From positions 4,131,026 to 4,195,025 of the forward strand of contig NZ_CP113797.1 in assembly GCF_026802175.1 (NCBI RefSeq): DNA of 64,000 nucleotides, given 5' to 3'. The notes beneath the pieces are model-generated. The model saw nothing but the letters and a program-made list of their open reading frames with translations. It searched no databases and had not been told where the DNA came from. Shown here piece after piece: positions 39,786 through 49,559 of the stretch (the stretch's first letter is position 1; each line of letters begins with the position of its first letter). The position numbers and the translations under genes were made by a program. The DNA comes from Thermocoleostomius sinensis A174. Its GTDB lineage: Bacteria; Cyanobacteriota; Cyanobacteriia; Elainellales; Elainellaceae.

Positions 39786-40481
39786 ATGCCTCCACTTACC
39801 CTCAAGCAACGGCTAGCAAAAACGCTGGAAGATGCAGTGCTCTCTAACGACGAGAAGCGGGCGCTGGAGTTTGTTTTTGCAAACTTGGAACTGACAGATG
39901 CTCAACGATTGCACATTCGACAACTGGCGTTCGATTTGGCATCAGAAGCGCTGACTAAAGCCCGGCCCCAAGCCGTATTGCAATGGTTCAATGCGGTAAC
40001 GCTCCTGCTGACCCCTTCTGTCTCATCCTCCTTAATAGCTGAGGCATGGTTTAGCCCCCATAACAACTGTGCAGAACGTATTGTGCGACTGCTGGATGCG
40101 GCGCAACGGGAGGTAGATATTTGTATATTCACAGTTACAGATAATCGGTTGTCTGAAGCAATTCTGGAAACTCATCAACGCGGAGTCTCTATTCGGATCA
40201 TTTCTGATAACGACAAAGCGTTCGATCGAGGATCGGATATTATGTTTCTTCATACGAACGGTATTTCTGTACGAGTTGATCGCTCTGAGTTTCACATGCA
40301 CCATAAATTTGCAGTATTCGATCGACAAATTCTGTTAACAGGTAGTTACAACTGGACAGTGGGGGCAGCGCGTGATAACCAAGAGAATTTTTTGATTACG
40401 TCCGATCCTCGTCTGGTACAGGCGTATCAAGGAGAATTTGAGCGGTTGTGGCAAAAATTGGCAAATACTAGCGCTTTGTAG
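39786..40481 (+). CDS. Phospholipase D-like (single HKD) protein
   Basis: A 231-residue protein with one HKD motif, HHKFAVFDRQILLTGSYNWT, preceded by the typical EVDICIFTVTDNRLSEAIL strand and RIISDNDKA. Single-HKD enzymes dimerise and act as nucleases (Nuc type) or phospholipid hydrolases. The first ~90 residues are a helical N-terminal extension without known motif. I start at ATG 39786 (MPPLTLKQRL) rather than the upstream in-frame codon at 39747 because the extra residues lack protein-like composition. It ends 15 bp from the convergent glycosyltransferase. Confidence 0.75.
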   Translation: MPPLTLKQRLAKTLEDAVLSNDEKRALEFVFANLELTDAQRLHIRQLAFDLASEALTKARPQAVLQWFNAVTLLLTPSVSSSLIAEAWFSPHNNCAERIVRLLDAAQREVDICIFTVTDNRLSEAILETHQRGVSIRIISDNDKAFDRGSDIMFLHTNGISVRVDRSEFHMHHKFAVFDRQILLTGSYNWTVGAARDNQENFLITSDPRLVQAYQGEFERLWQKLANTSAL

Positions 40482-40496
40482 AGCAGGCTGATGGCG

Positions 40497-41756
40497 TTAG
40501 TGGGACAAGTCGCTGTGCGCGCGTTCAATCTGCTGATTCCACACATGCAGCAGGCGATCGACTGCCCGATTCCAAGTGAATTGAGCAATATGATGCCGAG
40601 CATTTTGCCCCAACGTTTGGCGCATCTGTGGATGATTGATCAGTTGTACTAATTTCTCTAGAAAATCTTGTTGATTGCCCGGCGCATACAAGCAACCCGT
40701 ATAACCATCCTCAATACTGTCAATAATACCTCCTGCACGCGGAGCTAAAACGGGCAACCCGGCAGCAAACGCTTCCAAAACCGTTAAGCCTTTAGTTTCT
40801 TTCTCTGAGGCTGTAACGTGAATATCGCTGTTAATCAACAGAGCCGGAACTTCAGATGGTGGGATTCGCCCCAGCCAACCTACCGAGAATCCGAACGATG
40901 ATAATTGGTCAGTGATTCGATCGCGCATGGGGCCATCTCCAGCGATCACTAGGGCAATATCGGTGGAGGATAAGGTTTCCTGCACCAGAAATTCCGCAAG
41001 GTTGCCAAGAGCATCAAGTGCAAAATTCCAGCCTTTGTCAGGTGTTAGCCGTCCTAGAAAAACGAGCTTAATTTTTTTATCTATCTCTTCTATTCCATAG
41101 GTGTGATGAAAAAAGTCAGGGCGTCGTAAATTTGGATGAAAGCGATCGAAATCAATGCCTAGAAACTCGTCGGTTACAACATTCTTAATTCCCATTTGTC
41201 TCAACTTATGTGCTGTTTCGGCACTAGCAGTTAGCGTTGCATTGTAGGAATTATAATTACGAGCAATCAAGCATTGAGACAGCTGTTGAAATCCACGCAG
41301 TACGAAGTTTGGCAAGGCAAAATAATCTTCAATATACTCAATGAAATTAGTATGAAAGAAGGCAACGCAAGGAATATTCGCCTGACGAGCATAAGCAACA
41401 CCAGGATACTTAAACAAACTAAGAAATAGGCGATCGGGTTCATCAACATGAATTAAATCAGGCTGAAATTTTTTTAACTCATGGATCAATAATGGATAGG
41501 CTTGGCGACTGATATTGCGTTCAAACGTTATATCTATAAACGGCACGCTTGGTAAATTAATTACGTTAATACCTGGTAGAATTTCGCCTGTAAATGCTTG
41601 CCAATTTGGATAAATTTGTTCTAACGTCTGGTAGTCTGGGCAAAACACGATCGCTTCATACTGGCGTTGGCTTAGCTGCTGTAATCGATGCCACAAGGTG
41701 ATAGTCACTCCATCAATCACAGGAAGAAATCCAGAAGAAATGATGGCAACTTTCAT
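40497..41756 (-). CDS. GT4-family glycosyltransferase
   Basis: A 419-residue GT-B enzyme. The N-terminal lobe begins MKVAIISSGFLPVIDGVTITLWHRL (glycine-rich acceptor loop) and has HVDEPDRLF and FFHTNFIEYI. The C-terminal lobe has LVFLGRLTPDKGWNFALDAL, IAGDGPM, and the nucleotide-sugar site SEKETKGLTVLEAFAAGLPVLAPRAGG (E-x7-E motif). It resembles the group including SqdX and PimB-like lipid glycosyltransferases, but the precise acceptor is not readable. It lies 18 bp downstream of the hydroxylase-like gene, so the two are probably an operon acting on the same product. Confidence 0.85.
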   Translation of the reverse strand: MKVAIISSGFLPVIDGVTITLWHRLQQLSQRQYEAIVFCPDYQTLEQIYPNWQAFTGEILPGINVINLPSVPFIDITFERNISRQAYPLLIHELKKFQPDLIHVDEPDRLFLSLFKYPGVAYARQANIPCVAFFHTNFIEYIEDYFALPNFVLRGFQQLSQCLIARNYNSYNATLTASAETAHKLRQMGIKNVVTDEFLGIDFDRFHPNLRRPDFFHHTYGIEEIDKKIKLVFLGRLTPDKGWNFALDALGNLAEFLVQETLSSTDIALVIAGDGPMRDRITDQLSSFGFSVGWLGRIPPSEVPALLINSDIHVTASEKETKGLTVLEAFAAGLPVLAPRAGGIIDSIEDGYTGCLYAPGNQQDFLEKLVQLINHPQMRQTLGQNARHHIAQFTWNRAVDRLLHVWNQQIERAHSDLSH

Positions 41757-41774
41757 GGGTGTAAATTCATTGAG

Positions 41775-42527
41775 TTATTTTGGTTCTAAACGACGTTCCC
41801 ATGCTAGAAAATTTGCCTTGCCGCTTTGCACATACGGCGACCAAGCAATCAATTGAATCATACCGCGATTGAGCAGTGAAAAGGGAAACTGCATTGGCCG
41901 CACGAAATCCAGGAACAAGATTACGCGCAGATCATTAGTATTGTTCCAAGCTTTGTGAGGAAATGTGTCATCAAAAATTAAGCTTTTACCTTCTTGCCAA
42001 TAACGAGTTTCTTGACCCACTTGGATGCCACAACCCCGATCGACAGGTGGTACTTTAAGCGCCAAATGATAGCGTAGTAGGCCTTTGTAGGGGCCTCGAT
42101 GCTCTGGTATTTGTTTATGAGGTAACAAAATAGAAAAAAAGGCAGTTTTCATGCCTGGTATTTGTTCAATCAGACGTGTTGTGTTGGGACATCGATTGCA
42201 GTTTTTTTCAGCTTTGTAACCGTAGGCATATAAAAAATAAGTTTTCCAACGATCGTCCTGTGTAATGCTAGTTTGATCTGTCGAAATCTCCTGAAAATTA
42301 GGCAAGCGATCGATTTGTTGCAGCACAACATCTAGTTCCTGTCGAATAGTCAGCCAATTTGCCTCTAGCAATTGTACCCAAGCAAATTGATCTGTATCCA
42401 AAAACGGTCTATTTGGCACTAGTGATTTTCTAGCAATCTGATCTTCTAACTGTCGCACAAGGACTTCGCCATAGGTCAATACCAATTGTTTGTGCTTTGC
42501 TTGCAGTTGAGAATAAAACGACGACAT
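41775..42527 (-). CDS. Aspartyl/asparaginyl beta-hydroxylase-like 2OG-Fe(II) oxygenase
   Basis: A 250-residue protein with the Asp/Asn beta-hydroxylase fold. It has ILLPHKQIPEHRGPYKGLLRYHLAL (first iron histidine and 2-oxoglutarate-binding region), YWQEGKSLIFDDTFPHKAWNNT (second histidine) and RVILFLDFVRP. The family includes lipid A hydroxylase LpxO and peptide/amino-acid hydroxylases. An N-terminal ~90-residue helical segment precedes it. Its neighbour 18 bp downstream is a GT4 glycosyltransferase, which favours modification of a lipid or envelope molecule. Substrate is inference. Confidence 0.82.
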   Translation of the reverse strand: MSSFYSQLQAKHKQLVLTYGEVLVRQLEDQIARKSLVPNRPFLDTDQFAWVQLLEANWLTIRQELDVVLQQIDRLPNFQEISTDQTSITQDDRWKTYFLYAYGYKAEKNCNRCPNTTRLIEQIPGMKTAFFSILLPHKQIPEHRGPYKGLLRYHLALKVPPVDRGCGIQVGQETRYWQEGKSLIFDDTFPHKAWNNTNDLRVILFLDFVRPMQFPFSLLNRGMIQLIAWSPYVQSGKANFLAWERRLEPK

Positions 42528-42981
42528 AAATGAAGAATCTATGATTTTGTCGATGGTTTCTTTTTAATCAGACTTTAATTAGGAATGATAGCAATTTTAA
42601 CTGAGTGAGCAACGCCGCCATCCCTGACGGCAGATACATACAACTACTTGCACTGGTGCATTGCTCAAAAAACGTCGCCACCGCCGCTCCACACTTTGTG
42701 CTTGGGTTGCCCAACTCGGCACATTGGTTCCCATGCACGGAGACTCAAAGTACTGTTTGCGATCAAGGTGCTGTTCATCTAAGCTAGGTCCTTGATACGC
42801 CTCAGATCCTCGGCGTGACTGTATTGACGCAAGAAGTCGAATATTTGACTATACAAATGGGTAGAGTTTGCCGTGGGCTTCGGGCTATTTGTGTCGTAAC
42901 TTTAGCCTCTCATGCTTCTCTATCTTTTCCTTCAACTCTCTTTGTTCTAGCTTTCACCTACTTCTGCTAGGCAGCGAGGTG
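42528..42981. other. Spacer containing transposase debris
   Basis: The region between the oxygenase gene and the next hypothetical gene. Most of it is the transposase remnant at 42575-42865; the remaining ~160 bp shows nothing I can name. Confidence 0.4.
42575..42865 (-). pseudogene. Decayed transposase N-terminus (IS4/IS701-like)
   Basis: Reading the minus strand in three frames recovers consecutive transposase-like blocks: FDFLRQYSHAEDLRRIKDLA up to a stop near 42780, then in another frame WATQAQSVERRWRRFLSN, then MYLPSGMAALLTQLKL in a third. This is the usual N-terminal order of IS4/IS701-type transposases ('LDFLRQY', 'QS.ERRW.RF..N', 'YLPL..AAL'). At least two frameshifts and the absence of the catalytic domain show an old remnant. 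No terminal repeats were identified. Confidence 0.55.
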
Positions 42982-43629
42982 CTACTGACAATTACCATCA
43001 CATGAACCTTGAGTGCGACTAATAACTGAACCAATATATGTATTGATGACTTCATTAAAACATTGTCCATCAGGATATTGAACTTGCCGCAGTAACTTTC
43101 CTCCCCCTAAATCTTTCGTACAAAGTACAATTGGAGCCTGCGATATCTGGTTCTCTTCCTGATTGTCATTTACAGACGCAGCAATCGCTACAGGAGAAAA
43201 AAGATCAATAAATGCGCTTTCTTGAAAAATATCATTTTCGACCCATCTAGATATCGGTTCTAGAGAATCTGGTGTCTCAACAATTTTCGAAGTCGGTACA
43301 GAAGTTCGGATAAATTTAGTTATTAGTACATCTCCAGAAGATGAGCAAACTAGAGCAGTTACCCTAATACTCCTGTCCGTTGGAACTTCAATAGGTTCAA
43401 CAGAAACTAGACAGTCTTGATTTGCCAGCCATAGCCTTCGCTGCCTTGCTGCCTCAGAAGCTCGACCTGGAGGAACGCCCGTTCTAATTGCTATGTAAAG
43501 TTCTATCAATGTTGGAATGCAGCCAAGAATAGCAACAAGGAGACCTGGGTATTTTAGCCACTGTAACCCTTGTAACAAAAGTCGATTCCTTGGAACTTGC
43601 AAATTCGTTGTTAGATTCTCCTGTACCAT
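42982..43629 (-). CDS. Hypothetical membrane-anchored protein (215 aa)
   Basis: Not recognised. It has one N-terminal membrane helix (~residues 25-48, YPGLLVAILGCIPTLIELYIAI), a ~160-residue soluble domain with scattered cysteines (DCLVSV, LVCSSSG, VLCTKDLGG) and a Cys-rich end (SCDGNCQ). Four or more extracytoplasmic cysteines suggest disulfides in the periplasm. Codon use looks normal; transcribed alone. Confidence 0.55.
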   Translation of the reverse strand: MVQENLTTNLQVPRNRLLLQGLQWLKYPGLLVAILGCIPTLIELYIAIRTGVPPGRASEAARQRRLWLANQDCLVSVEPIEVPTDRSIRVTALVCSSSGDVLITKFIRTSVPTSKIVETPDSLEPISRWVENDIFQESAFIDLFSPVAIAASVNDNQEENQISQAPIVLCTKDLGGGKLLRQVQYPDGQCFNEVINTYIGSVISRTQGSCDGNCQ

Positions 43630-44158
43630 AGCTCAACTCACTGAAAATGTAGAGTATTCAAACCGAACCGATTCTAAGCATCGATCTAGTCACACAGGGA
43701 AACGTTGCGTTGATGACACCCTAAACGAACCTTAATCGACTTGCCGACAGTTCACTGCAATAGTGAAAAAAGTATTAAATTGTTTGTTCAGATACTGTTT
43801 ACTCGAACGTATCTAGTCCTGAGGATCTAACTAGGCTTAATTGATTATTTCACCCAATTTACGGCAGTTACGGACAGGTTTTCTTAAAAAAAGTCAGGTC
43901 AGGTCAGAAAAAATCAGGAAAAGGTCAGGTTTTGCGACTTCAAATGTGCTGATGGCAAGAGTTTTAGAAAAAGTTGGCAGTTGTACGATCGTCAACGAAT
44001 ATTAGGCAGGATTTATTAAAAAGCTGTAATACGCGGAGAATTACTTTGGTTTTCTGACGTTTTTGTCATCAATTTGTCTAAGCATTTTGTCCAGTCAGGG
44101 GAAGGCAGGCTTACTAAGGGCTGAATAGGATGGGAATGTAGAGTTCCATATCAGGGTT
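43630..44158. other. AT-rich divergent spacer with GTCAGG repeats
   Basis: About 530 bp with no gene visible. At 43891-43932 there is a cluster of GTCAGG words ('AAGTCAGGTCAGGTCAG', then 'AATCAGGAAAAGGTCAGG'), a possible protein-binding cluster or local slippage product. It should carry promoters for genes on both sides. Confidence 0.4.
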
Positions 44159-44473
44159 ATGAAACACTCCTACGAAATTCCGATCGCCATCATCAAAACG
44201 GTGTGGGGCAGTGCCGTTGGGATGGTGGTAGTTGCAGGCATTTTTACAGGGGGTGAATCCACTGGAAAATACATTGCCATGTCTGTTCCACCCATTGCAG
44301 CAACCGTAACCACAGCGGTCGTGCTAAATCACGCTAAGAAGACTGACCAGCCACAAGCAACGATCGAAATGCAACAGATAGAATCGCGACTCGCGACCCT
44401 GGAAACGATCGTCACCGCCGAACAGCCTGACCTACTAAAACATCCATCCCATCGCCCATCAACACATTCCTAA
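44159..44473 (+). CDS. Hypothetical small membrane protein (104 aa)
   Basis: Not recognised. Two hydrophobic segments (~residues 15-28 [15 protein letters not shown] and ~38-57 [19 protein letters not shown]) are followed by a charged, probably coiled-coil segment ([17 protein letters not shown]). It looks like a small membrane protein with a cytoplasmic helix. SD is weak. The next gene is 175 bp downstream. Confidence 0.5.
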   Translation: MKHSYEIPIAIIKTVWGSAVGMVVVAGIFTGGESTGKYIAMSVPPIAATVTTAVVLNHAKKTDQPQATIEMQQIESRLATLETIVTAEQPDLLKHPSHRPSTHS

Positions 44474-44648
44474 CTGGTATAGGCAGAACCGTAGAGTGGG
44501 CGGTTCTGTCACTTTCCAATCACATTTAAGTTGGACACTAAACCTAAGTAGGCAGCACAAGGATTGCTGCAATGGATCAAAGATTGCACAGCTTTCCAAC
44601 TCCTGCCTCAGTAAAGCTTTTCAACCATTGACACCACTCGCAAGACCT

Positions 44649-47354
44649 ATGACAACCGCAGAAGAACGTAGACTCACCGAAGATCGTAACCGCACCGCAT
44701 ACTGGCGCAGATGGGGCCCCTACTTGAGCGAACGCCAATGGGGAACGGTGCGCGAAGATTATAGCCCTGATGGCAGCGCCTGGGATTACTTTCCCCACGA
44801 TCATGCTCGATCGCGGGCTTATCGCTGGGGCGAAGACGGTATTGGTGGCATTTCTGATAATCATCAGCGGTTATGTTTTGCGATTGCGTTGTGGAACGGT
44901 GAAGATCCAATTTTGAAAGAACGGCTATTTGGGTTAACTGGACCGCAAGGAAATCATGGTGAAGATGTTAAGGAATACTATTTTTACCTTGACAATACTC
45001 CCAGTCATGCCTACATGAAATACCTTTATAAATATCCTCAACAAGAATTTCCCTATGAGCAGTTGATTCAAGCCAATCAACAGCGGGGATACTTTGATCC
45101 AGAGTTTGAATTAATTGATACAGGGATTTTCAATAATAGTCGCTACTTCGATGTTTTCGTTGAATATGCAAAAAATACAGACGAAGACATCTTGATTCAA
45201 ATCTCTGTCGCTAACCGATCGGCAGAAACTAAAACACTGCATTTGCTACCAACTCTGTGGTTTCGCAATACCTGGTCTTGGGATGAGTCAAGTGAAAAAC
45301 CAAACCTGCGACAAGTAGAATTACAAGGCACTACTCATGTAATCCAAGCATCGCATCCTACCTTGGGCGATCGATGGCTCTATTGTCAATCTCCTAAAGC
45401 CTTGTTGTTCACTGAGAATGAAACTAATCTAGAACGCCTGTTCGGAACATCAAATTCTTCGGCATATGTCAAAGATGGCATCAACAATTACATCATTCAC
45501 GGGCAAACAAATGCCGTAAATCCAGATCAAACTGGAACCAAAGTATCCGCCTACTATCAACTAACACTGGAACCTGAAGAAACTCAAATTGTTTGGCTGC
45601 GGCTGGCTGATACTGCCAAGCTTTCAAACCCCTTCCAGACGGAATTTGAAACCGTGTTTAACCAGCGCAAACAAGAAGCTGACGAATTCTATCAGCGCTT
45701 CACTCCGGATCAGAGTTCTGTAGATGCCTGCAATATTCAGCGACAGGCCTTTGCCGGTTTGCTATGGACAAAACAGTTCTATCATTACGTGATTGAAGAC
45801 TGGCTGAAAGGTGATCCTACTCAACCCCTGCCCAACCGCTCCTATGCCCGCAATGCTGAATGGATTCATTTATTTAACGATGATATTTTATCGATGCCGG
45901 ATAAGTGGGAGTTTCCGTGGTTTGCGGCTTGGGATCTGGCATTTCATATGATCCCGTTTGCAGCGATCGATCCTGACTTTGCCAAGCGACAACTCGATCG
46001 ATTAACGCGGGAATGGTACATGCATCCCAACGGGCAGATTCCAGCTTACGAATGGCACTTCAGTGATGTCAATCCTCCGGTTCATGCTTGGGCTGTTTGG
46101 CGGGTTTACCAAATTGAGCAAGAGATGTATGGACGGGCCGACACAGAGTTTTTAGAGCGCGTCTTTCAGAAATTACTACTCAACTTTACCTGGTGGGTGA
46201 ATCGCAAAGACAACAACGGCAATAATGTTTTCCAAGGCGGATTCCTAGGATTGGATAATATTGGTATTTTTGATCGCAGTGCCGAATTGCCAACAGGTGG
46301 ATATTTAGAGCAAGCAGATGCCACTAGTTGGATGGGAATGTATTGCTTAAATTTATTGGCGATTGCGCTGGAATTGGCCAAAACTAACCCCGTCTACGAA
46401 GACATTGCTAGCAAGTTCTTTGAGCATTTCCTCTATATTGCCGATGCTATTAACCACATGGGTGACACAAATATTCCTTTGTGGGATGATGTCGATCAAT
46501 TTTTCTATGATGTATTGCATTCACCTCAGGATGAATACCACTATCTGAGAGTGCGATCGATGGTAGGATTAGTGCCTCTGTTTGCCGTTACCGTTTTAGA
46601 GCCACAAGTGTTAGACCAATTTCCCGATTTCAAACGCCGCTTTGAATGGTTTATTCACAATCGCCCTCAACTACAGCGCCACATTGCCTCAATGGAGCAA
46701 CCAGGCAAAGACTCGCGGCGATTGTTAGCAATCGTCAATCCGGAACGGCTGAAACTGATTTTGCAGCGATTGTTAGATGAAGAAGAGTTTTTGAGTCCGT
46801 ATGGAATTCGATCATTATCTAAAGCTCATGCGGATGCTCCCTACACCTTCAATGTAGACGGACAAACGCATCAAGTGGCCTATGAACCTGCGGAATCCAC
46901 CAGTGGTATGTTTGGCGGTAATTCCAACTGGCGTGGACCAATTTGGTTTCCAGTGAACTACTTGCTGATTGAATCTCTGCAACACTTCCATAGCTATTTA
47001 GGCGACCACTTCAAAGTGGAATGTCCTACCGGATCGGGACAGTGGATGAATTTATCTGAAGTGGCGATCGAGCTTTCTCAACGCCTGATTCGCATTTTTC
47101 GGTGTAACCAGGAACACAATCAGCCAGGTAATCGCCCTGTTCATGGAGGTCAAGCACTGTTTCAATCTGATCCTCATTGGCGATCGTTAATTCTCTTCTA
47201 CGAATACTTTCATGGCGATAATGGTTCAGGGCTGGGAGCTAATCACCAAACGGGTTGGACAGGGCTAGTGGCGAGCTTAATTCAACAGTGCGGCACAGAT
47301 AATCAACTAGCACAAGCGAACCGTTCTAAATCGCTACTCAAAACTGCCTTCTGA
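44649..47354 (+). CDS. GH63-family glycoside hydrolase (glucosidase / mannosylglycerate-hydrolase-like)
   Basis: A 901-residue protein with the (alpha/alpha)6 barrel of GH63. Motifs include [29 protein letters not shown] at the N-terminus, [24 protein letters not shown], a beta-domain, then [47 protein letters not shown] and [19 protein letters not shown] near the C-terminus, where acidic catalytic residues are expected. Substrate may be glucosylglycerate, mannosylglycerate or another alpha-glucoside, possibly a compatible solute. I start at ATG 44649 (MTTAEERRL) because the preceding 51 in-frame codons lack protein-like composition. Confidence 0.88.
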   Translation: MTTAEERRLTEDRNRTAYWRRWGPYLSERQWGTVREDYSPDGSAWDYFPHDHARSRAYRWGEDGIGGISDNHQRLCFAIALWNGEDPILKERLFGLTGPQGNHGEDVKEYYFYLDNTPSHAYMKYLYKYPQQEFPYEQLIQANQQRGYFDPEFELIDTGIFNNSRYFDVFVEYAKNTDEDILIQISVANRSAETKTLHLLPTLWFRNTWSWDESSEKPNLRQVELQGTTHVIQASHPTLGDRWLYCQSPKALLFTENETNLERLFGTSNSSAYVKDGINNYIIHGQTNAVNPDQTGTKVSAYYQLTLEPEETQIVWLRLADTAKLSNPFQTEFETVFNQRKQEADEFYQRFTPDQSSVDACNIQRQAFAGLLWTKQFYHYVIEDWLKGDPTQPLPNRSYARNAEWIHLFNDDILSMPDKWEFPWFAAWDLAFHMIPFAAIDPDFAKRQLDRLTREWYMHPNGQIPAYEWHFSDVNPPVHAWAVWRVYQIEQEMYGRADTEFLERVFQKLLLNFTWWVNRKDNNGNNVFQGGFLGLDNIGIFDRSAELPTGGYLEQADATSWMGMYCLNLLAIALELAKTNPVYEDIASKFFEHFLYIADAINHMGDTNIPLWDDVDQFFYDVLHSPQDEYHYLRVRSMVGLVPLFAVTVLEPQVLDQFPDFKRRFEWFIHNRPQLQRHIASMEQPGKDSRRLLAIVNPERLKLILQRLLDEEEFLSPYGIRSLSKAHADAPYTFNVDGQTHQVAYEPAESTSGMFGGNSNWRGPIWFPVNYLLIESLQHFHSYLGDHFKVECPTGSGQWMNLSEVAIELSQRLIRIFRCNQEHNQPGNRPVHGGQALFQSDPHWRSLILFYEYFHGDNGSGLGANHQTGWTGLVASLIQQCGTDNQLAQANRSKSLLKTAF

Positions 47355-47455
47355 ATACAGATGCGATTGTTACGCATTCATGACTAGGGTTATGGAATGA
47401 CCAATCTGTGATACAAACAACTTACTATTCACATCACGAATCAGGGAGGAAATCT

Positions 47456-48427
47456 ATGTTTAGCGTTTCGCGCTGGTCGTTTGCAGGGGTAACGTTGCTC
47501 ACTGCGGGGCTGGCTGCTGGGGCGATCGCCCCCTTTGTCACCATCCACTCTTCTACAGTGCTGGCTCAAACAAATGGTGATCCCTTTCCCGACATTCAGG
47601 GGCATTGGGCCCGCCCGTTTATTCGTGTCCTTGCGAACGAAGGCATTGTCCGAGGATATTTAGATGGAACCTATCGACCAGAGCAAGCAGTCAGTCGAGA
47701 CGAGTTTGCTGCATTGGTCAATCAAGCCTTCGACCAGGAACCCGTTCGCCAAATTGAAGGGGGAAGTGTCTACCAAGATGTTCCTGAGGGCTATTGGGCA
47801 GATGAGGCGATCGAAGCGGCCTACCAGCAAGGCTTTATGACAGGCTATCCTGGTGGTTTCTTTCAACCCAATCAACCGATTGCCAAAGTGGACGCCTTAA
47901 TGTCCTTATCTCGCAATCTCAACTTACCAGGAGCGGCTGGAAGCACGGAGCAAGCCACGTCCGAACCCACAGCCACTGCCTCAGAAACGGCTCGGCCAGC
48001 TACCCGTCGCCAGGCAACAGCCCGCCCTTTGATGTTTCCACTGGCAATGACAGCCCTTATGCAACCAGTGTTGTCAATTCCCCAAGAGCAATCCCCCACC
48101 TCTACGGCTGCACAACCGGACACTGTAGCAGCTACCCAGACTGAGCAACCCCAGGAGGCAGAGTCCATTGCAACTCCTGCTTCACGTTTAGTGGCTGATT
48201 ACTATGTAGATGCGGATCAAATTCCCCAACATGCAGTCGGTGACGTTGCTGCTGCCACTGAAGCAGGGCTAGTTGTCAATCATCCAGAGCCAAACGTGTT
48301 AGAACCTAATCAACCAGTGTCGCGTGGAGAGATGGCAGCTATTCTTCATCAGGCGTTGGTCTATCAGAATCGGTTAGAGCCATTACCCGCAGAAGAACCC
48401 GCTGCCAATTACATCGTTGGTCGTTAA
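47456..48427 (+). CDS. S-layer homology (SLH) domain protein
   Basis: A 323-residue exported protein. A signal peptide (WSFAGVTLLTAGLAAGAIAPFV..., cleavage after VLAQ) is followed by SLH repeats at DPFPDIQGHWARPFIRVLANEGIVRGY and YQDVPEGYWADEAIEAAYQQGFMTGYP. An Ala/Thr/Pro-rich linker comes next, then a more divergent third SLH-like segment (QIPQHAVGDVAAATEAGLVV...PNQPVSRGEMAAIL). SLH domains anchor proteins to cell-wall polymers. The start at ATG 47456 is chosen for its GGGAGGA SD; a GTG at 47408 is in frame but poorer. It follows the GH63 gene by 101 bp. Confidence 0.88.
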   Translation: MFSVSRWSFAGVTLLTAGLAAGAIAPFVTIHSSTVLAQTNGDPFPDIQGHWARPFIRVLANEGIVRGYLDGTYRPEQAVSRDEFAALVNQAFDQEPVRQIEGGSVYQDVPEGYWADEAIEAAYQQGFMTGYPGGFFQPNQPIAKVDALMSLSRNLNLPGAAGSTEQATSEPTATASETARPATRRQATARPLMFPLAMTALMQPVLSIPQEQSPTSTAAQPDTVAATQTEQPQEAESIATPASRLVADYYVDADQIPQHAVGDVAAATEAGLVVNHPEPNVLEPNQPVSRGEMAAILHQALVYQNRLEPLPAEEPAANYIVGR

Positions 48428-48495
48428 TCTGTTGTTGGTGATCGGATGTATGGTAGCTCATCAGGGTGTTTCACAAAACGCCCTGTTCTGCCCTT

Positions 48496-49122
48496 TTAAG
48501 GCTTGAAATTAGAGAGTTGTTTGACAACCGTTGAAACTAACTGGGTTGTCCGAAAATTTGCCCATAAGACAAAGCCGCGCACACGACAGTCCAAAGCTTG
48601 TAACCACTCCACTAATTCATGGTTACTATTGTGAAGTAAAGTGTAGTCTTGCTCATCGCGAACAAGAGTAAGCCCTGTATCGGGGTTTTCAGTATAGGTG
48701 CTAAGTTGTCGATCGAACCGCTGGTTTAATTCTTGCCGTAATTGCTCTACTTTTGCGCTCGCGACAGCGACACTGAGAATGGTGGCTTGTTCCTGCTGAG
48801 ATGTTTGTTGAAACTCAGTTAGGCTTGTAAATATGCGCCGTCCCAATGCGCCTTGCGTAGGAATTAAAACGGCTGCGATTGTATTTTCCCAATCTTGTTG
48901 ACCCAGTGCATAATACTTCCAATCTCCATAGGCATACTGAATCAATTCTCCTTGATTCATCGGTAGTACTAGCCTAGAATGCAATCCATGCTCAGTGATA
49001 TGGACTAAAACAGGATAATTAGGTTGAACCGGTGGAAGAATTAAAGCAGGAGAAAACATCCAAGCAGTTATGATTATGATAATACTAGTGAATGCTAGAG
49101 CGAGGAAATAACGCAACTGCAT
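48496..49122 (-). CDS. DUF2459-like membrane-anchored protein
   Basis: A 208-residue protein with an N-terminal membrane anchor (ALAFTSIIIIITAWMFSPALIL) followed by a periplasmic domain. The pattern 'VLVHITEHGLHSRLVLPM...YAYGDWKYYALGQQDW' resembles the DUF2459/TIGR02117 proteins ('H.g.vlP', 'GWGD..FY'), which have no known function. The later 'HNSNHELVEWLQALDCRVRG' contains residues often conserved in that family. Convergent with the SLH gene. Confidence 0.65.
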   Translation of the reverse strand: MQLRYFLALAFTSIIIIITAWMFSPALILPPVQPNYPVLVHITEHGLHSRLVLPMNQGELIQYAYGDWKYYALGQQDWENTIAAVLIPTQGALGRRIFTSLTEFQQTSQQEQATILSVAVASAKVEQLRQELNQRFDRQLSTYTENPDTGLTLVRDEQDYTLLHNSNHELVEWLQALDCRVRGFVLWANFRTTQLVSTVVKQLSNFKP

Positions 49123-49222
49123 AACGGCATCCGTATTTACTAATCATTTTTTGATTGTTTGAATTGAGAGTGAGATCAAGAATAGCTTATTTAAGATGAA
49201 ACCTAAAAATTATAGTAACCGT

Positions 49223-49390
49223 TCACGGGGAGGTGCTGCTATCCGGTAGCAGTGATGGAGCAGGTCGCCCTTGGCGAGCAGCCCGATACGCCTCGACGAA
49301 ATAATCCAACACTGGACGATTTTGAGCACGCAATGTTGGCAAGCGTTCAGGCGTATCTTCAGCGCAGGTAGTATTGGCTGCTTACTACAG
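49223..49390 (-). pseudogene. Transposase C-terminal remnant (family uncertain)
   Basis: A short minus-strand frame ends at 49223 and reads AEDTPERLPTLRAQNRPV followed by LDYFVEAYRAARQGRPAP and SLLP. It is bounded upstream by a stop. The 'LPTLRAQNRPVLDYFVEA...PSLLP' ending resembles C-termini of cyanobacterial transposases. No matching N-terminal part is present. Confidence 0.4.
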
Positions 49391-49424
49391 CCCCCCAAAC
49401 CCTACCAGACAACTCGACTTCCTT

Positions 49425-49551
49425 TGTCATGGCTGTGCGCCTACAGTCAAGTTGATGGAAATTAGCAACCAGTATGGGTTTAGAACCTGGATTGAGTATG
49501 GTCTCAAGCAAGCGAAAGATACACTCGGATGGGCAGACGGTAGTGGTGAAT
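49425..49551 (+). pseudogene. IS701/IS4-like transposase remnant
   Basis: The plus-strand frame reads LMEISNQYGFRTWIEYGL then KQAKDTLGWAD before a stop at 49551. 'YG.R.WIEYG.KQAKD.LGWAD' is a characteristic C-terminal DDE-region block of IS701/IS4-type transposases, here cut off directly after GWAD. The remainder of the element is missing. Confidence 0.6.
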
Positions 49552-49559
49552 AGTAATGG

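Noticed and set aside
42605-42787. Plus-strand ORF in the 42.6 kb spacer
   Set aside because: It is antisense to the transposase remnant, whose minus-strand frames give recognisable motifs.
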